A stretch of DNA of 64,000 nucleotides from DASXHZ01 sp036488085 (GCA_036488085.1 DASXHZ010000024.1:47886-111885), one strand, 5' to 3'; shown: positions 43,781-56,550, numbered from the stretch's first letter. The notes: generated by a model not told the origin, from the letters alone. Numbers and translations: made by a program.

Positions 43781-44143
43781 TCAGGCTGCCTTCGCCTGCT
43801 GCAGCTTCGCGCCGCAGTAGACGTCGAGGGCGGTGATGGCGGCGACGCTGGCGATGGCGGCACCGAGGGCTACCTTTTTGCGGCTCTCCTTCAACCCGGC
43901 GATGAGGCCGCCGAGGTCGAGGGCGTCGCCGGCGACGCGGGACCAGAGCCACTGCGGTTTGCGGCCGCCGGTGGCGAGAATGCCGGTCCCGGCTGCGATC
44001 TCGCGCAGGCCGAAGCCGCGCGTCAGTTTGTTGCGTTCACGGACACCGAGGGAGCGGGCGAGCTGGCCAGGCATCGCGACCTCGACGAGACCGAGGCCGA
44101 GGCTGAACCAGCCGAGCGCACGTGCGATTTTTCGTTCGTTCAT
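43781..44143 (-). CDS. Small membrane protein (SRPBCC-associated membrane domain)
   Basis: 120 residues from ATG 44143, chosen because GGAGG precedes it; a longer ORF to 44224 has no such site. LGWFSLGLGLVEVAMPGQLARSLGV, REIAAGTGILATG and WLWSRVAGDALDLGGL match the membrane portion that is fused to SRPBCC (polyketide cyclase/dehydrase) domains in other bacteria; here it stands alone. Three or four transmembrane helices. Function unknown. Confidence 0.7.
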   Translation of the reverse strand: MNERKIARALGWFSLGLGLVEVAMPGQLARSLGVRERNKLTRGFGLREIAAGTGILATGGRKPQWLWSRVAGDALDLGGLIAGLKESRKKVALGAAIASVAAITALDVYCGAKLQQAKAA

Positions 44144-44236
44144 GGTGACTCCTCCGGGGACTACTACTGCAGGCGAGGTGCCGTAAATGACTGCAGAGGC
44201 AGGCGGATAGGTGGACAGCTCCACGTCAAACGCGGA

Positions 44237-44671
44237 TCAGATGCGGTGCGGATCGGGGCGCCAGGTCTTGATGTGGGATTTGACGTTCTCGCCGCCGCGG
44301 TACTCGCCGGCGTAGATGGCGCGGACCTGTTCGGGAAGCTCGTCGTCGGTGCAGAAGCGGAGGGCGATCAGCTCGCGCGTCGAGAGCTCGTCGATGCGGC
44401 CTCGAAGCTCCTCAGGCAGGACGCGCTGCAGGCGGAGGGTCTCCTCCATTCGGATCAGGCGATCCTGGATCCGGAGCGGGAAGTAGCGGACGCGCCACGC
44501 CAGGCCGAGGAGCGCGATCGCAAAGACGATCCCCCAGTAGGTAAGCCAGAACGGCCGCCGATACGCGACATACAGCACGATCAGAAGATTGATCCCGAGG
44601 ACCGGCAATACGAAGAAGTGGTACAGCGGGTCGTAAGCGCGGTGGGTCTTGTAGGTCAGCGGCTCGGGCAT
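44237..44671 (-). CDS. DUF6526 family membrane protein
   Basis: 144 residues, start ATG 44671 preceded by GGAGG. Y-x-x-H-x-x-YDPLYHFFVLPVLGINLL, then a second helix pair, then AQ/IQDRLIRMEETLRLQRVLP and ELIALRFCTDDELP, ending VKSHIKTWRPDPHRI. This order (two membrane helices followed by a RAEE-L and IALRFA-type cytoplasmic part) is that of DUF6526. No function is known. Element C lies between it and dnaE. Confidence 0.78.
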   Translation of the reverse strand: MPEPLTYKTHRAYDPLYHFFVLPVLGINLLIVLYVAYRRPFWLTYWGIVFAIALLGLAWRVRYFPLRIQDRLIRMEETLRLQRVLPEELRGRIDELSTRELIALRFCTDDELPEQVRAIYAGEYRGGENVKSHIKTWRPDPHRI

Positions 44672-44687
44672 GGCGGGGCCTCCGTTC

Positions 44688-44753
44688 GTTATGCGTTACG
44701 CGTTACGCGTTACGCGTTACGGACTTCATAACGCGTAACGCGTAACGCATAAC
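44688..44753. repeat. CGTTAYNCG palindromic element C
   Basis: Perfect 25-bp inverted repeat: arms 44688-44712 and 44729-44753 with a 16-nt loop. Arms consist of tandem CGTTACG/CGTTATG units, so the pairing register can slip. It lies between two codirectional minus-strand genes, one base from the dnaE stop. Confidence 0.9.
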
Positions 44754-44754
44754 C

Positions 44755-48540
<3,786 letters not shown>

Positions 48541-48581
48541 CGGCGGTTGGCGCTATTCTAACGGACACACGGAGGCCGGCC

Positions 48582-49271
48582 ATGATTCCAGTCACCAAAG
48601 AACAGTTGCTGTCGCTCGCGCCGAACGCACGTCCCGACTACCTCCGGACGTTCGAGAACGCGGACGAGGTTTTCGCGAAGTACAAGATCAACGACAACGG
48701 CCTCCGCCTCGCGCATTTCATGGCGCAGGTGCTCCATGAAACCGGCGGGTTCAAGATCCTGTACGAGAGCCTGAACTACACACCGGAGGCGCTCATCAGC
48801 CTCTTCAGCCGGGCGCGCATCTCGATCGAAGATGCAAACAAGTACGGGCGTACCGATCAACATGCGGCCGACGAGCGGATGATCGGCAACACGATCTATG
48901 GCGGGCCGTGGGCGAAGCTCAACCTCGGCAACACGGATGAGGACGACGGCTACAACTTTCGCGGCACCGGCCTGCTGCAGATGACCGGCCGCGGGTCGCG
49001 GACGACCATCGGCACGAATCTCGGTGTCGACCTCGTCGACGACCCCGACAACGCCGCCGACCCGGAGTACCTCCTCTCCATCGCCTGCGAGGAGTGGAAC
49101 GAGAAAGGATGCAATCCGTTCGCAGACGCGGATGACGTCCTGAAGATAACGAAAAAGATCAACGGAGGAACGAACGGCCTCGACTCCCGCAAGGAGTGGC
49201 TGATGAAGACGAAGGCAGTCTGGCTTCCCGTCCCGTCCGTGACCCCGCAGCCTCCGGAATTAACGGCTTGA
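48582..49271 (+). CDS. GH19-family chitinase/endolysin-like hydrolase
   Basis: 229 residues with GGAGG before ATG 48582. HFMAQVLHETGGF holds the catalytic Glu of family 19 hydrolases, and YNFRGTGLLQMTGRG is the conserved substrate-binding stretch, followed by DLVDDPDNAADPEYLL and TKKINGGTNG. The layout matches phage-type endolysins/chitinases acting on peptidoglycan or chitin. There is no signal peptide, holin or other phage gene nearby, so it may be a domesticated lysin released by lysis or by another route. Confidence 0.88.
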   Translation: MIPVTKEQLLSLAPNARPDYLRTFENADEVFAKYKINDNGLRLAHFMAQVLHETGGFKILYESLNYTPEALISLFSRARISIEDANKYGRTDQHAADERMIGNTIYGGPWAKLNLGNTDEDDGYNFRGTGLLQMTGRGSRTTIGTNLGVDLVDDPDNAADPEYLLSIACEEWNEKGCNPFADADDVLKITKKINGGTNGLDSRKEWLMKTKAVWLPVPSVTPQPPELTA

Positions 49272-49313
49272 CGGCGGCACTTTGTTTGCGACGGATGCAA
49301 ACGGAGGCTTTGA

Positions 49314-49853
49314 ATGAAACACGTTTCGATTTTCTTCATCGCGGTGGCGACCGCTGCAACGCTGAGCGCCGCCCCGGATAAGGACGCGCCGAAGAACACG
49401 ACCATGTCGTCGCCTGACATGGCAGCGGTTCTGTTCGCTGCGAATCAGGGAGAGATCGACCAGGCGACCGTCGCGTACGCCAAGCTGGGCGGCGCCGGCG
49501 TGAAGAACTTCGCCCAGATGATGATCGACGATCACCAGAAGGGCCTCACGAACACGACGAACATCATGGCGGCAAACAAGATCGTTCCCCACGATGCAGC
49601 GAAGGAAGCGATCGACATCCGCAACCACTCGAAGCAGCTCGTCACGAACTACCAGACCGCGCAGGGAAACATCGACCGGATCTACATGGTGTCGCAGATC
49701 GAGGAGCACCAGCAGCTTCTCGACCTCCTCGACCAGAAGATGATCCCGTCGTCGCGCGGAGACGTTCTGACGCTGATGCAGACGACGCGGTTCACGGTGC
49801 AGGCGCATCTCGACCGCGCGAAAGCGATCCTGGCCGGACTTCCTCAGTCCTGA
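49314..49853 (+). CDS. DUF4142 (ferritin-like) secreted protein
   Basis: 179 residues, GGAGG upstream, signal peptide MKHVSIFFIAVATAATLSA. The mature part is a four-helix bundle: DMAAVLFAANQGEIDQATVA, VKNFAQMMIDDHQKGLTNT, MVSQIEEHQQLLDLLD and a final helix. This is the DUF4142 pattern, a ferritin-like fold with conserved acidic and His residues (MIDDH). Family members are periplasmic and of unknown function, often near stress genes. Convergent with the phosphatase gene, six bases apart. Confidence 0.88.
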   Translation: MKHVSIFFIAVATAATLSAAPDKDAPKNTTMSSPDMAAVLFAANQGEIDQATVAYAKLGGAGVKNFAQMMIDDHQKGLTNTTNIMAANKIVPHDAAKEAIDIRNHSKQLVTNYQTAQGNIDRIYMVSQIEEHQQLLDLLDQKMIPSSRGDVLTLMQTTRFTVQAHLDRAKAILAGLPQS

Positions 49854-49859
49854 TCGAGC

Positions 49860-51425
49860 TCAGGCGCGGCGCATGATCACGAGCGTCTTGTCGTCGCTCG
49901 CGGGGGCGCCGTTCTCGAACGCGATGATGGAGTCGAGGATTCGGCGTGGCACTTCGTCGACCGCATACGTGCATGCTTCCCGCACGAGCGAGGTGAGGCG
50001 GTCCATGCCGAACTCCTCGTCGCCGGCGTTCGACGCCTCGTTCAGGCCGTCGGTGTAGAGCAACAGCGTCGCGCCGCTCGCGATGGTGACGACTTCCTCC
50101 TGATAGGTCGACTCCGGCAGGATGCCGATCGGCCTGCCGGTCGAGTCGAGGTGCGTGATCTCGTCGCCGCTGCAGACGAATGGCGGGTTGTGCCCGGCGT
50201 TCACGTACCGCAGCACGCCGGTGGCGGGATCGAGCACGCCGAAGAAGAAGGTCACGTACTTGCGCCCCCGCGCCATCCGGAACAACAAGGCGTTGAGGCG
50301 CGCCACGAGCCGCGGCAGGTCGGGCTCGATCGGCGCCGCCATCCGGAGCGCCGCCTGGACGCTCGACATGATGAGCGCAGCGGCGACGCCTTTCCCGGAA
50401 ACGTCGCCGATCGCGATCCCGAGGTGGCCGTTCGGGAGCTCGATGAAGTCGAAATAGTCGCCGCCGACCTCGTAGCACGGCACGCTCATCGCCGCGAGCA
50501 TGGTTTGGCGTACGTCGACGGGCGGCGGCGCAAGAAGACGGCTCTGGATCTCGCGGCCGAGCTGCAGCTCGCGCTCCATTCGCTGCTTCTCGACGATCTC
50601 GAGGTGGAGCTGCGCGTTCTCCATCGCGATCGCCATGTGGTCCGACATCGCGGCGAGGAAACGGAGGTCCTGCTCGCCGAATGAGCCGTGCATCTTGTTG
50701 AGGAGCTGCAGCACGCCGACGACCTTCGCGTTGCGATTGCGGATCGGCACGCAGAGCATCGAGCGCGTGCGGAATCCCGTTCGCGCGTCCTGCGACCGGT
50801 CGAATCGCGGGTCGGCATAGGCATCGTGGAGGACAATCTCCTGACCGGTGGCCGCAACGGTTCCGGCGAGACCGCGACCGAACGGCAGCCGGATCGCGGC
50901 CGCCTGCTCGGCGACCTTCGCCCAGATCTCCTGCCGCGCCTCGTCGACGAAATAGAGCGTGCCGCGCTCGACGCCCAGCTCTTTCCGAGCCACGGTGAGG
51001 ATCGACGCGAAGAGCTGGTCGGCCTCGATCGAGGAGTTGATCAGTTTCGACGCCTCGACGAGCATCTTGAGGTGCTCGATCTCTTCTCGCTCGGCGAGGG
51101 AGTCGAGCATCCGGCCGAGCCGAGCCGCTCCTTCGCCGCTGGCGACGAAGCGCACGCCCGACTCGAAGATGTTGTCCGCCGCCGCCTCGCGCGAGGGGTG
51201 GAGGTCGGAGCGGACGACGTTGCAGTCGATCGCGATCTCTTCTTCGTGCCACTCGAACCGCAGGGTCGTGCTGCGGTTGACCGGAATCGGCGCATCGCTA
51301 TGGACCCGCGCGCCGAGCATCCCGACGTCCATCAGCCGCACGTCAGCGTCCGCAATGCGGGCCTGCAGCGGCGGAGTCAGAACGATGCGCTCGCCGTGGC
51401 GGCGCTCCTGGGCGCGATCGGTCAT
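49860..51425 (-). CDS. PilZ-GAF-SpoIIE phosphatase
   Basis: 521 residues. N-terminal PilZ-like domain (about 5-100) with RRHGERI, an Rxx(x)R c-di-GMP contact candidate, and a later D-x-(G/S)-x-x-G-like VRLMDVGMLGARV. GAF domain about 125-275 (FGRGLAGTVAATGQ). PP2C-type SpoIIE domain about 295-521 with metal-binding YEVGGDYFDF, IGDVSGKGVAAAL, YVNAGHNPPF and DGLNEASN. Dephosphorylates an anti-sigma antagonist in partner switching; no antagonist or anti-sigma gene is adjacent. TACACT (51442-51437) lies 11 nt upstream of the start. Confidence 0.87.
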   Translation of the reverse strand: MTDRAQERRHGERIVLTPPLQARIADADVRLMDVGMLGARVHSDAPIPVNRSTTLRFEWHEEEIAIDCNVVRSDLHPSREAAADNIFESGVRFVASGEGAARLGRMLDSLAEREEIEHLKMLVEASKLINSSIEADQLFASILTVARKELGVERGTLYFVDEARQEIWAKVAEQAAAIRLPFGRGLAGTVAATGQEIVLHDAYADPRFDRSQDARTGFRTRSMLCVPIRNRNAKVVGVLQLLNKMHGSFGEQDLRFLAAMSDHMAIAMENAQLHLEIVEKQRMERELQLGREIQSRLLAPPPVDVRQTMLAAMSVPCYEVGGDYFDFIELPNGHLGIAIGDVSGKGVAAALIMSSVQAALRMAAPIEPDLPRLVARLNALLFRMARGRKYVTFFFGVLDPATGVLRYVNAGHNPPFVCSGDEITHLDSTGRPIGILPESTYQEEVVTIASGATLLLYTDGLNEASNAGDEEFGMDRLTSLVREACTYAVDEVPRRILDSIIAFENGAPASDDKTLVIMRRA

Positions 51426-51447
51426 GTGAGTGCGAAAGTGTAACCGG

Positions 51448-52161
51448 CTACGAGTCGAATGCGACGCCGCCGATGGTCCGCCGCGCGGCGCGCGACGCAG
51501 GATCGACGCGGCTGTCGAGCAGCTCGCGAAGGTTCGTCATCTCCAGGAAGAGATAGCGGTGGCGGACGCAGTGGACCGCGATGGAGAAGAAGAGGACCGC
51601 CATCACCGCGAAATAGACGATCAGCGCCGGACTCGTGGCCGGCAGCGGCGCGTGTGACGCGCCGACGAACAGCTCCTGGCCGATGATCATCGCGAAGAGC
51701 GGCAGCGGCAGGAAGACGAGCACCGACAGAGTGCGGCTCGCCTGGACGCGGAAGTACGGCCGCATCGCGAGCAGCGTCGTCGAGACGAACCACCCGAGGG
51801 TCAGGACCGCCGCGAGATGGACCTCGGAGAGCGCCTCGGTGTGCTGGCGCAGCATCCGCGCCTCCAGGAGGACCACGCCGACCAGCGTGGCCACCGACGC
51901 CGCGACCGCGAAGATCGCCACGAAAGCGGCGAAGAGGTTGCGCGCCGCGACGAGCGCCGCCATCCGCAGGAAGATCGAGGAGACGGCGAGGCTCGCGAAC
52001 AACGCCACCACGATCGCCCAAGCTGCCCGCGTCGAGGCGCCGGCGCCGATCGCCACGAACGCGCTGGCGCCGGCGTCGAGGTCGCGCACCGCCACAGCCC
52101 CGCTGGAAAGCGCGAGGAAAAGGCAGAACGCGGTGCCGCTGTAGAAGAGGAACTTCGGCAT
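51448..52161 (-). CDS. Polytopic membrane protein of unknown function
   Basis: 237 residues with seven hydrophobic helices by eye (for example AIVVALFASLAVSSIFLRMAALVA, AVLTLGWFVSTTLLAM, LIVYFAVMAVLFFSIAVHCV), N-terminus MPKFLFYSGTAFCLFLAL. A cytoplasmic tail of about 35 residues ends TIGGVAFDS. The topology is like 7TM sensor-associated modules, but no conserved motif was recognised. Located downstream of palindromic element D and upstream of the phosphatase gene on the same strand, 22 bp away, so possibly co-transcribed with it. Confidence 0.65.
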   Translation of the reverse strand: MPKFLFYSGTAFCLFLALSSGAVAVRDLDAGASAFVAIGAGASTRAAWAIVVALFASLAVSSIFLRMAALVAARNLFAAFVAIFAVAASVATLVGVVLLEARMLRQHTEALSEVHLAAVLTLGWFVSTTLLAMRPYFRVQASRTLSVLVFLPLPLFAMIIGQELFVGASHAPLPATSPALIVYFAVMAVLFFSIAVHCVRHRYLFLEMTNLRELLDSRVDPASRAARRTIGGVAFDS

Positions 52162-52170
52162 GTTTGAGAC

Positions 52171-52227
52171 CGTGACTCGTTATTCGTGACTCGTTATTCG
52201 ACTTCGAGTCACGAATAACGAGTCACG
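52171..52227. repeat. CGTTAYNCG palindromic element D
   Basis: Perfect 23-bp inverted repeat: arms 52171-52193 and 52205-52227, 11-nt loop. The arms are made of CGTTATTCGTGACT-type units. It sits between codirectional minus-strand genes (rof-like gene ending 52244, membrane gene starting 52161). Confidence 0.9.
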
Positions 52228-52243
52228 AGTAACGATCACCAGT

Positions 52244-52483
52244 CTACTCCTGCCGAAACGAGATGATGTGATCGAGGCGGATTTCGACCGGGCCGCCGTC
52301 GTCGGAGACGAAGCGCACCCACTCGGCGCCGTCGGCGGTGTAGACGTCGTCGATCTTGCCGAGTCCCCGCTGCGAGACGCCGTCGAGGTCGAACTCCAGC
52401 TCCACCCGGCTCTTGTGCATCGCCGCAGCCTCGAGCTCGTCGTGGTAGTCGCACGAGACCGGCTCGTAGTGCTCTTCGGACAT
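52244..52483 (-). CDS. Rho-binding antiterminator (Rof)-like protein
   Basis: 79 residues from ATG 52483 with AGGAGG before it; the longer in-frame ORF lacks such a site and overlaps the divergent gene. YEPVSCDYHDELEAAAMHKSRVEL matches the start of the Rof/YaeO family, followed by a small beta-barrel (GKIDDVYTADGAEWVRF, EIRLDHIISFRQ). Rof binds the transcription terminator Rho and blocks its loading, reducing termination. The DYHDELE acidic stretch is the Rho-contacting region in the family. Confidence 0.75.
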   Translation of the reverse strand: MSEEHYEPVSCDYHDELEAAAMHKSRVELEFDLDGVSQRGLGKIDDVYTADGAEWVRFVSDDGGPVEIRLDHIISFRQE

Positions 52484-52505
52484 TCGTTTCCTCCTGCCGA
52501 TACTT

Positions 52506-52814
52506 ATGCCGAAGCTGTACCATTTGCTGATGCAACTCAGCGCCCTTCTATCGACGACCGCGATGCCCCTGGTCTTCGCCGGCGTCCTGCTGCTGATCCT
52601 CATCATTTCGTTCCGCTCGCGCGCGGTCGTCTTCTGCCAGTACCTGGAGCGCATGACCGGCATCGAGCTGAAGCCGGCCGATGTCCGGCGCGCGTATCGC
52701 GCGAACGGGAAGAACGGCGTCCGCGATCTTTTTCTCGACCTCATCATCCGCGAGGACCTCAAGCAGGGACCGATCGAAGTGCCCGACTCGCACGAAAACG
52801 TGGGACGCGGGTAG
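52506..52814 (+). CDS. Small single-span membrane protein
   Basis: 102 residues from ATG 52506; an ATG at 52530 is possible. One N-terminal membrane helix (PLVFAGVLLLILIISF) precedes a basic helical cytosolic part (YLERMTGIELKPADVRRAYRANGKNGVRDLFLDLII). No known family. It is divergent from the Rof-like gene by 22 bp. Its TAG stop is the first half of the TAGACT box upstream of tonB. Confidence 0.55.
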   Translation: MPKLYHLLMQLSALLSTTAMPLVFAGVLLLILIISFRSRAVVFCQYLERMTGIELKPADVRRAYRANGKNGVRDLFLDLIIREDLKQGPIEVPDSHENVGRG

Positions 52815-52817
52815 ACT
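52812..52817 (+). promoter_or_regulatory. -10-like box TAGACT overlapping an upstream stop codon
   Basis: TAGACT starts with the stop codon of the small membrane protein gene and ends 12 nt before the tonB ATG, giving an expected leader of about five bases without a Shine-Dalgarno sequence. Confidence 0.4.
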
Positions 52818-52829
52818 CGCGCAAACACC

Positions 52830-53621
52830 ATGTTCGAGACCGTGGCGCCGGCCGCGTTCGCCCGCCGCGACCGGCACGTCTTCTACGAGAGCCTTCCCGC
52901 ATCGATCGCCCTCCACGCGATCGCCATTGGCGCAGTGGCCGTCGCGATCGCGTCGAACGTGACGCTGCCGGCCGCGCCGCCGAAGTTGCTCGTCGCTTAC
53001 CTCGCGTCGGACCTCGCGGAACCTGTTCCACCACCGCCGCCTCCTGCCGCTCCCGCGAAGCAGTCCGACGCGCCGAAGCAGGAGACAACACTCGCCGCAT
53101 CGGTCGCGCTCGCGCCGATCGACCTCGCCCCGTCGATCATCCCCGACGAGATCGAGCAGATGCCGCCTCCATCCCCCTTCCGCCTCGTCTCCGCGACCGT
53201 CGATAAATTCGTTCCCGCGGCGGGCGTGGACGGAGGCGTTGGCAGCGGAGCGAAAGGCGGCGTCGCAGGCGGTGTTTCCGGTGGCGCCTCGGGAGGCGTG
53301 GCCGGCGGCATGGTCGGCGGCGACGGCCGCATGCATTTCGAGCGCGACGCGCAGCTGCCGCTTTTCCCGGAAGAGCACTCCTATCCGGATTACCCCGACA
53401 TCTGCATCAACGCGCGCATGGAAGGGTCTCTCGTCGTCAAGTACGTCATCGGCAAGGACGGCCACGTCAACGAGGTATCGATCCTCCACCACGCCGAGCG
53501 GAAGGAATTCGACGCGTCGGCGCTCGATGCGGTCCGAAAGTGGAAGTTCCGCCCGCTGATCGTCGATGGCGTCGCGATGGAAGTCGTCCACGAGCTGACC
53601 GTTTACTTCCGGTTGTATTAA
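52830..53621 (+). CDS. tonB: Energy transducer TonB
   Basis: 263 residues. Cytoplasmic N-terminus, one membrane helix (ALHAIAIGAVAVAIA), a Pro-rich periplasmic linker (EPVPPPPPPAAPAKQ), a Gly-rich stretch (GVGSGAKGGVAGGVSGG) and a C-terminal TonB domain (YPDYPDICINARMEGSLVVKYVIGKDGHVNEV and LDAVRKWKFRPLIVDG). It transmits proton-motive force from ExbB/ExbD to outer-membrane receptors such as the one at 25949. ExbBD are not in the window. The glycine-rich insert is unusual and may be flexible. Confidence 0.9.
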   Translation: MFETVAPAAFARRDRHVFYESLPASIALHAIAIGAVAVAIASNVTLPAAPPKLLVAYLASDLAEPVPPPPPPAAPAKQSDAPKQETTLAASVALAPIDLAPSIIPDEIEQMPPPSPFRLVSATVDKFVPAAGVDGGVGSGAKGGVAGGVSGGASGGVAGGMVGGDGRMHFERDAQLPLFPEEHSYPDYPDICINARMEGSLVVKYVIGKDGHVNEVSILHHAERKEFDASALDAVRKWKFRPLIVDGVAMEVVHELTVYFRLY

Positions 53622-53661
53622 GGTTCGCCTGACGGTCAGTCCAACCTAAGGAGCCTCCCAT

Positions 53662-56550
53662 TTGAAATCACTGAAATCGCGCATCTTGATGCTGTTCGTT
53701 TGCGCGCTCATCCTTCCGACGGCCTTCGCTGCCGCGCCGAAGAAGAAGAGCGCCCCCGCGAAAGAAAACAGTTCCCCGATCCTGCCGTTCCACGCCACGG
53801 AGAAGACGCTGGCGAACGGCCTGAAAGTCATCATCGTCCCCACCGGCTTCCCGAACGTCGTCTCCGTCTACACCACGATGCAGACCGGATCGCGCAACGA
53901 GATCGAGCCGGGCAAGTCGGGATTCGCCCACTTCTTCGAGCACGTCATGTTCCGCGGCACGGAGAAGTTCCCGCCCGAGAAGTACAACGCCATCGTGCAG
54001 AAGGCTGGGGCGCGGCAGAACGCGAACACGTCCGACGACCGGACGATCTTCACTCAGACGTTCGCGAAGGAAGACCTGCCCCAGATTCTCGAGATCGAGG
54101 CCGACCGCTTCCAGCATCTCTCCTATCCCGAGAGCACCTTCAAGACGGAGGCGCGCGCGGTCCTCGGCGAGTACAACAAGAACGCCGCGAGCCCACTCCG
54201 CAAGATCCTCGAGGTGCAACGCGACGCCGCGTTCGACACCCACACGTACAAGCACACCACGATGGGCTTCATCAAAGACATCGAGGACATGCCGAACCAG
54301 TACGCGTATTCGAAGGAGTTCTTCCGCCGCTGGTACCGGCCGGAGTACGCGACGCTCATCATCGCCGGCGATGTGAAGGCTTCCGAAGTCCTGCCGCTGG
54401 TCGAGAAGTACTACGGCGGCTGGAAGCATGGCGACTACAAGATCGAGATCCCGAAAGAGCCGCCGCAGAAGGGGCCGATCTACGCGAACGTGCCGTGGCC
54501 CTCGCCGACCATCCCGTGGGTGACGGTCGCCTATCGCGTTCCCGGCTTCGACGAGAACTCCGTTGCGATTCCCGCGATCGACACCGCGTTCGACCTCGAG
54601 TTCGGCGACACCTCCGACCTCCACAAGAAGCTCGTGGAGGACGAGCAGAAGGTCGATCGCCTCATCTACTTCAACGACGCGCACGTCGACCCGTCGCTCT
54701 ACACCGTCTTCGCACGCGTGAAGGACGGCAAGGACGCCGTCTACGTCCGCGATCAGATCCTGAAGACGTTCGCGAAGTTGCGCGACGAGCGCGAGCCGGA
54801 GAAGCGCGTCGACGACGCGAAGTCGAACGCGCGCTACGCGTTCGTCCGCTCGCTCGACAATACCGAGGCGATCACCGAGACGGTCGCCGAGTACGCCAAG
54901 TTCCGCCGCTCGTTCAACACGGTCAACAACTACTACCGCGAGCTCGCCAAGGTCACGCCGAAGGACATCCAGGAGACGGCGAAGAAGTACTTCACCGACA
55001 AGGACGTCGTGATCACGACGCTCTCGCACGATCCGCTGCCCGCCGGCATCGATAAGGTCCCGAGTTTTGCCGCCCTCGGCGTCTCGATGATCTCGGCTGC
55101 GCCGGAGAGCAGCTTTCGCGTCATCGCGCAGAAGTCGGTATTCCCCCAGGTCGACGTGAAGCTCCTCTTCACCGCCGGATCGGTGAACGACCCCGCCGGC
55201 AAGGAAGGCCTCGCGGCGCTCTCCGCGTCGATGATCGCCGACGCCGGCTCGAAGCAGATGCGCCTCGACGAGATCAACAAGGCGCTCTATCCGATGGCGG
55301 GAAGCTTCAACTCCGGCGTCGACAAAGAGATGACGACGTTTACCGCGTCGATCCACAGAGACAACTGGTCGAAGTTTTTCGACATCGTCCTGCCGCAACT
55401 CCTCTCCCCCGGCTTCCGCGCGGAGGACTTCCAGCGCCTCAAGGACCAGCAGCTCAACACGCTGAAGCAGGACCTCCGCAACGCGAACGAGGAGGAGCTC
55501 GGCAAGGAAGAGCTGATCGACCAAATCTACGCCGGCACTCCCTACGCGCACACGGTCCTGGGCACGGTCGCGGGCATCAACGCCATCACGCTTGACGACG
55601 TCCGCAACTTCATCGCGCACAACTACACGCGGGGCAACCTCGTCATGGGCATCTCCGGCGATTATCCACAAGCGCTGGAGACCCGGCTCGAGAGCGAGCT
55701 CGCAAAACTCCCGGAGGGAGGCGCGCCGACCGACGGGAAGAAATCGCTCGCCGCGATCGCCGGACAGACGCCGAACGGCCTGAACGTCGAAATCATCCAG
55801 AAGGACACGCGCTCGACCGCGATCTCGATCGGCATGCCGATTCCGGTGACGCGCGAGAATCCCGACTTCGCGGCGCTCAACGTCGCGCGCGTATGGCTCG
55901 GCGAGCATCGCGCCTCGACGGGACGCCTCTACCAGCGGCTCCGCGAGATCCGCGGCCTCAATTACGGCGACTACTCCTACATCGAGTTCTTCACCCATCC
56001 GGGAGCCCTCTTCTTCCCGCGCCCGAACGTCGCGCGCCGCTCGCAGGCGTTCGAGATCTGGATCCGTCCGGTCGTTCCGGTGAACGCGCAGATGTCGATC
56101 CGCCTCGCGCTCTATGAGCTCAACAAGCTGATCGAGAACGGCCTCTCGCAGAAGGAGTTCGAGGCGACGCGCGACTACCTGATGAAGAATGTCTACCTCA
56201 TGACCGCCTCGCAGGACGAGCGCCTCGGCTACGCCCTCGACTCGTGGTGGTACGGCATCCCCGAGTACACCGGCTACATGCGTGCCCAGTACTCGAAGCT
56301 GACGCGCGATCAGGTCAACGCCGCGCTCAAGAAATACCTCTCGGCGCAGAACCTCGACGTCGTCATCGTGACCAAGGACGCCGAGGCCCTCCGCGACCAG
56401 CTCGTGAAAGACGACTTCTCCGCGATCAAGTACGACTCCCCGAAGCCCGACGACATCGTCGCCGAGGACAAGATCATCGGCGCGTACAAACTGAACATCA
56501 AACCGGAGAATGTGAAGATCGTCCCGGTGGACGACGTGTTCGCGAAGTAG
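53662..56550 (+). CDS. Two-module M16 zinc peptidase, exported
   Basis: 962 residues starting at TTG 53662, set by AAGGAG eight bases upstream. Signal peptide MKSLKSRILMLFVCALILPTAFA. First M16 module has the inverted zinc motif HFFEH (FAHFFEHVMFRG) followed by a distal glutamate in EARAVLGEYNKN; the second module (from about 490) lacks it and is structural, as usual for M16B and pitrilysin pairs. Such periplasmic peptidases degrade peptides inside a clamshell. It lies 40 bp after tonB on the same strand. Confidence 0.92.
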   Translation: MKSLKSRILMLFVCALILPTAFAAAPKKKSAPAKENSSPILPFHATEKTLANGLKVIIVPTGFPNVVSVYTTMQTGSRNEIEPGKSGFAHFFEHVMFRGTEKFPPEKYNAIVQKAGARQNANTSDDRTIFTQTFAKEDLPQILEIEADRFQHLSYPESTFKTEARAVLGEYNKNAASPLRKILEVQRDAAFDTHTYKHTTMGFIKDIEDMPNQYAYSKEFFRRWYRPEYATLIIAGDVKASEVLPLVEKYYGGWKHGDYKIEIPKEPPQKGPIYANVPWPSPTIPWVTVAYRVPGFDENSVAIPAIDTAFDLEFGDTSDLHKKLVEDEQKVDRLIYFNDAHVDPSLYTVFARVKDGKDAVYVRDQILKTFAKLRDEREPEKRVDDAKSNARYAFVRSLDNTEAITETVAEYAKFRRSFNTVNNYYRELAKVTPKDIQETAKKYFTDKDVVITTLSHDPLPAGIDKVPSFAALGVSMISAAPESSFRVIAQKSVFPQVDVKLLFTAGSVNDPAGKEGLAALSASMIADAGSKQMRLDEINKALYPMAGSFNSGVDKEMTTFTASIHRDNWSKFFDIVLPQLLSPGFRAEDFQRLKDQQLNTLKQDLRNANEEELGKEELIDQIYAGTPYAHTVLGTVAGINAITLDDVRNFIAHNYTRGNLVMGISGDYPQALETRLESELAKLPEGGAPTDGKKSLAAIAGQTPNGLNVEIIQKDTRSTAISIGMPIPVTRENPDFAALNVARVWLGEHRASTGRLYQRLREIRGLNYGDYSYIEFFTHPGALFFPRPNVARRSQAFEIWIRPVVPVNAQMSIRLALYELNKLIENGLSQKEFEATRDYLMKNVYLMTASQDERLGYALDSWWYGIPEYTGYMRAQYSKLTRDQVNAALKKYLSAQNLDVVIVTKDAEALRDQLVKDDFSAIKYDSPKPDDIVAEDKIIGAYKLNIKPENVKIVPVDDVFAK

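Noticed and set aside
48582..49853. Prophage remnant around the GH19 gene
   Set aside because: No holin, structural, integrase or att-like sequence on either side; flanked by dnaE and a DUF4142 gene.
53668..55998. 776-codon minus-strand ORF
   Set aside because: Antisense to the M16 peptidase, Leu/Val/Arg/Glu-rich shadow without domain; the plus strand has HxxEH and a signal peptide.
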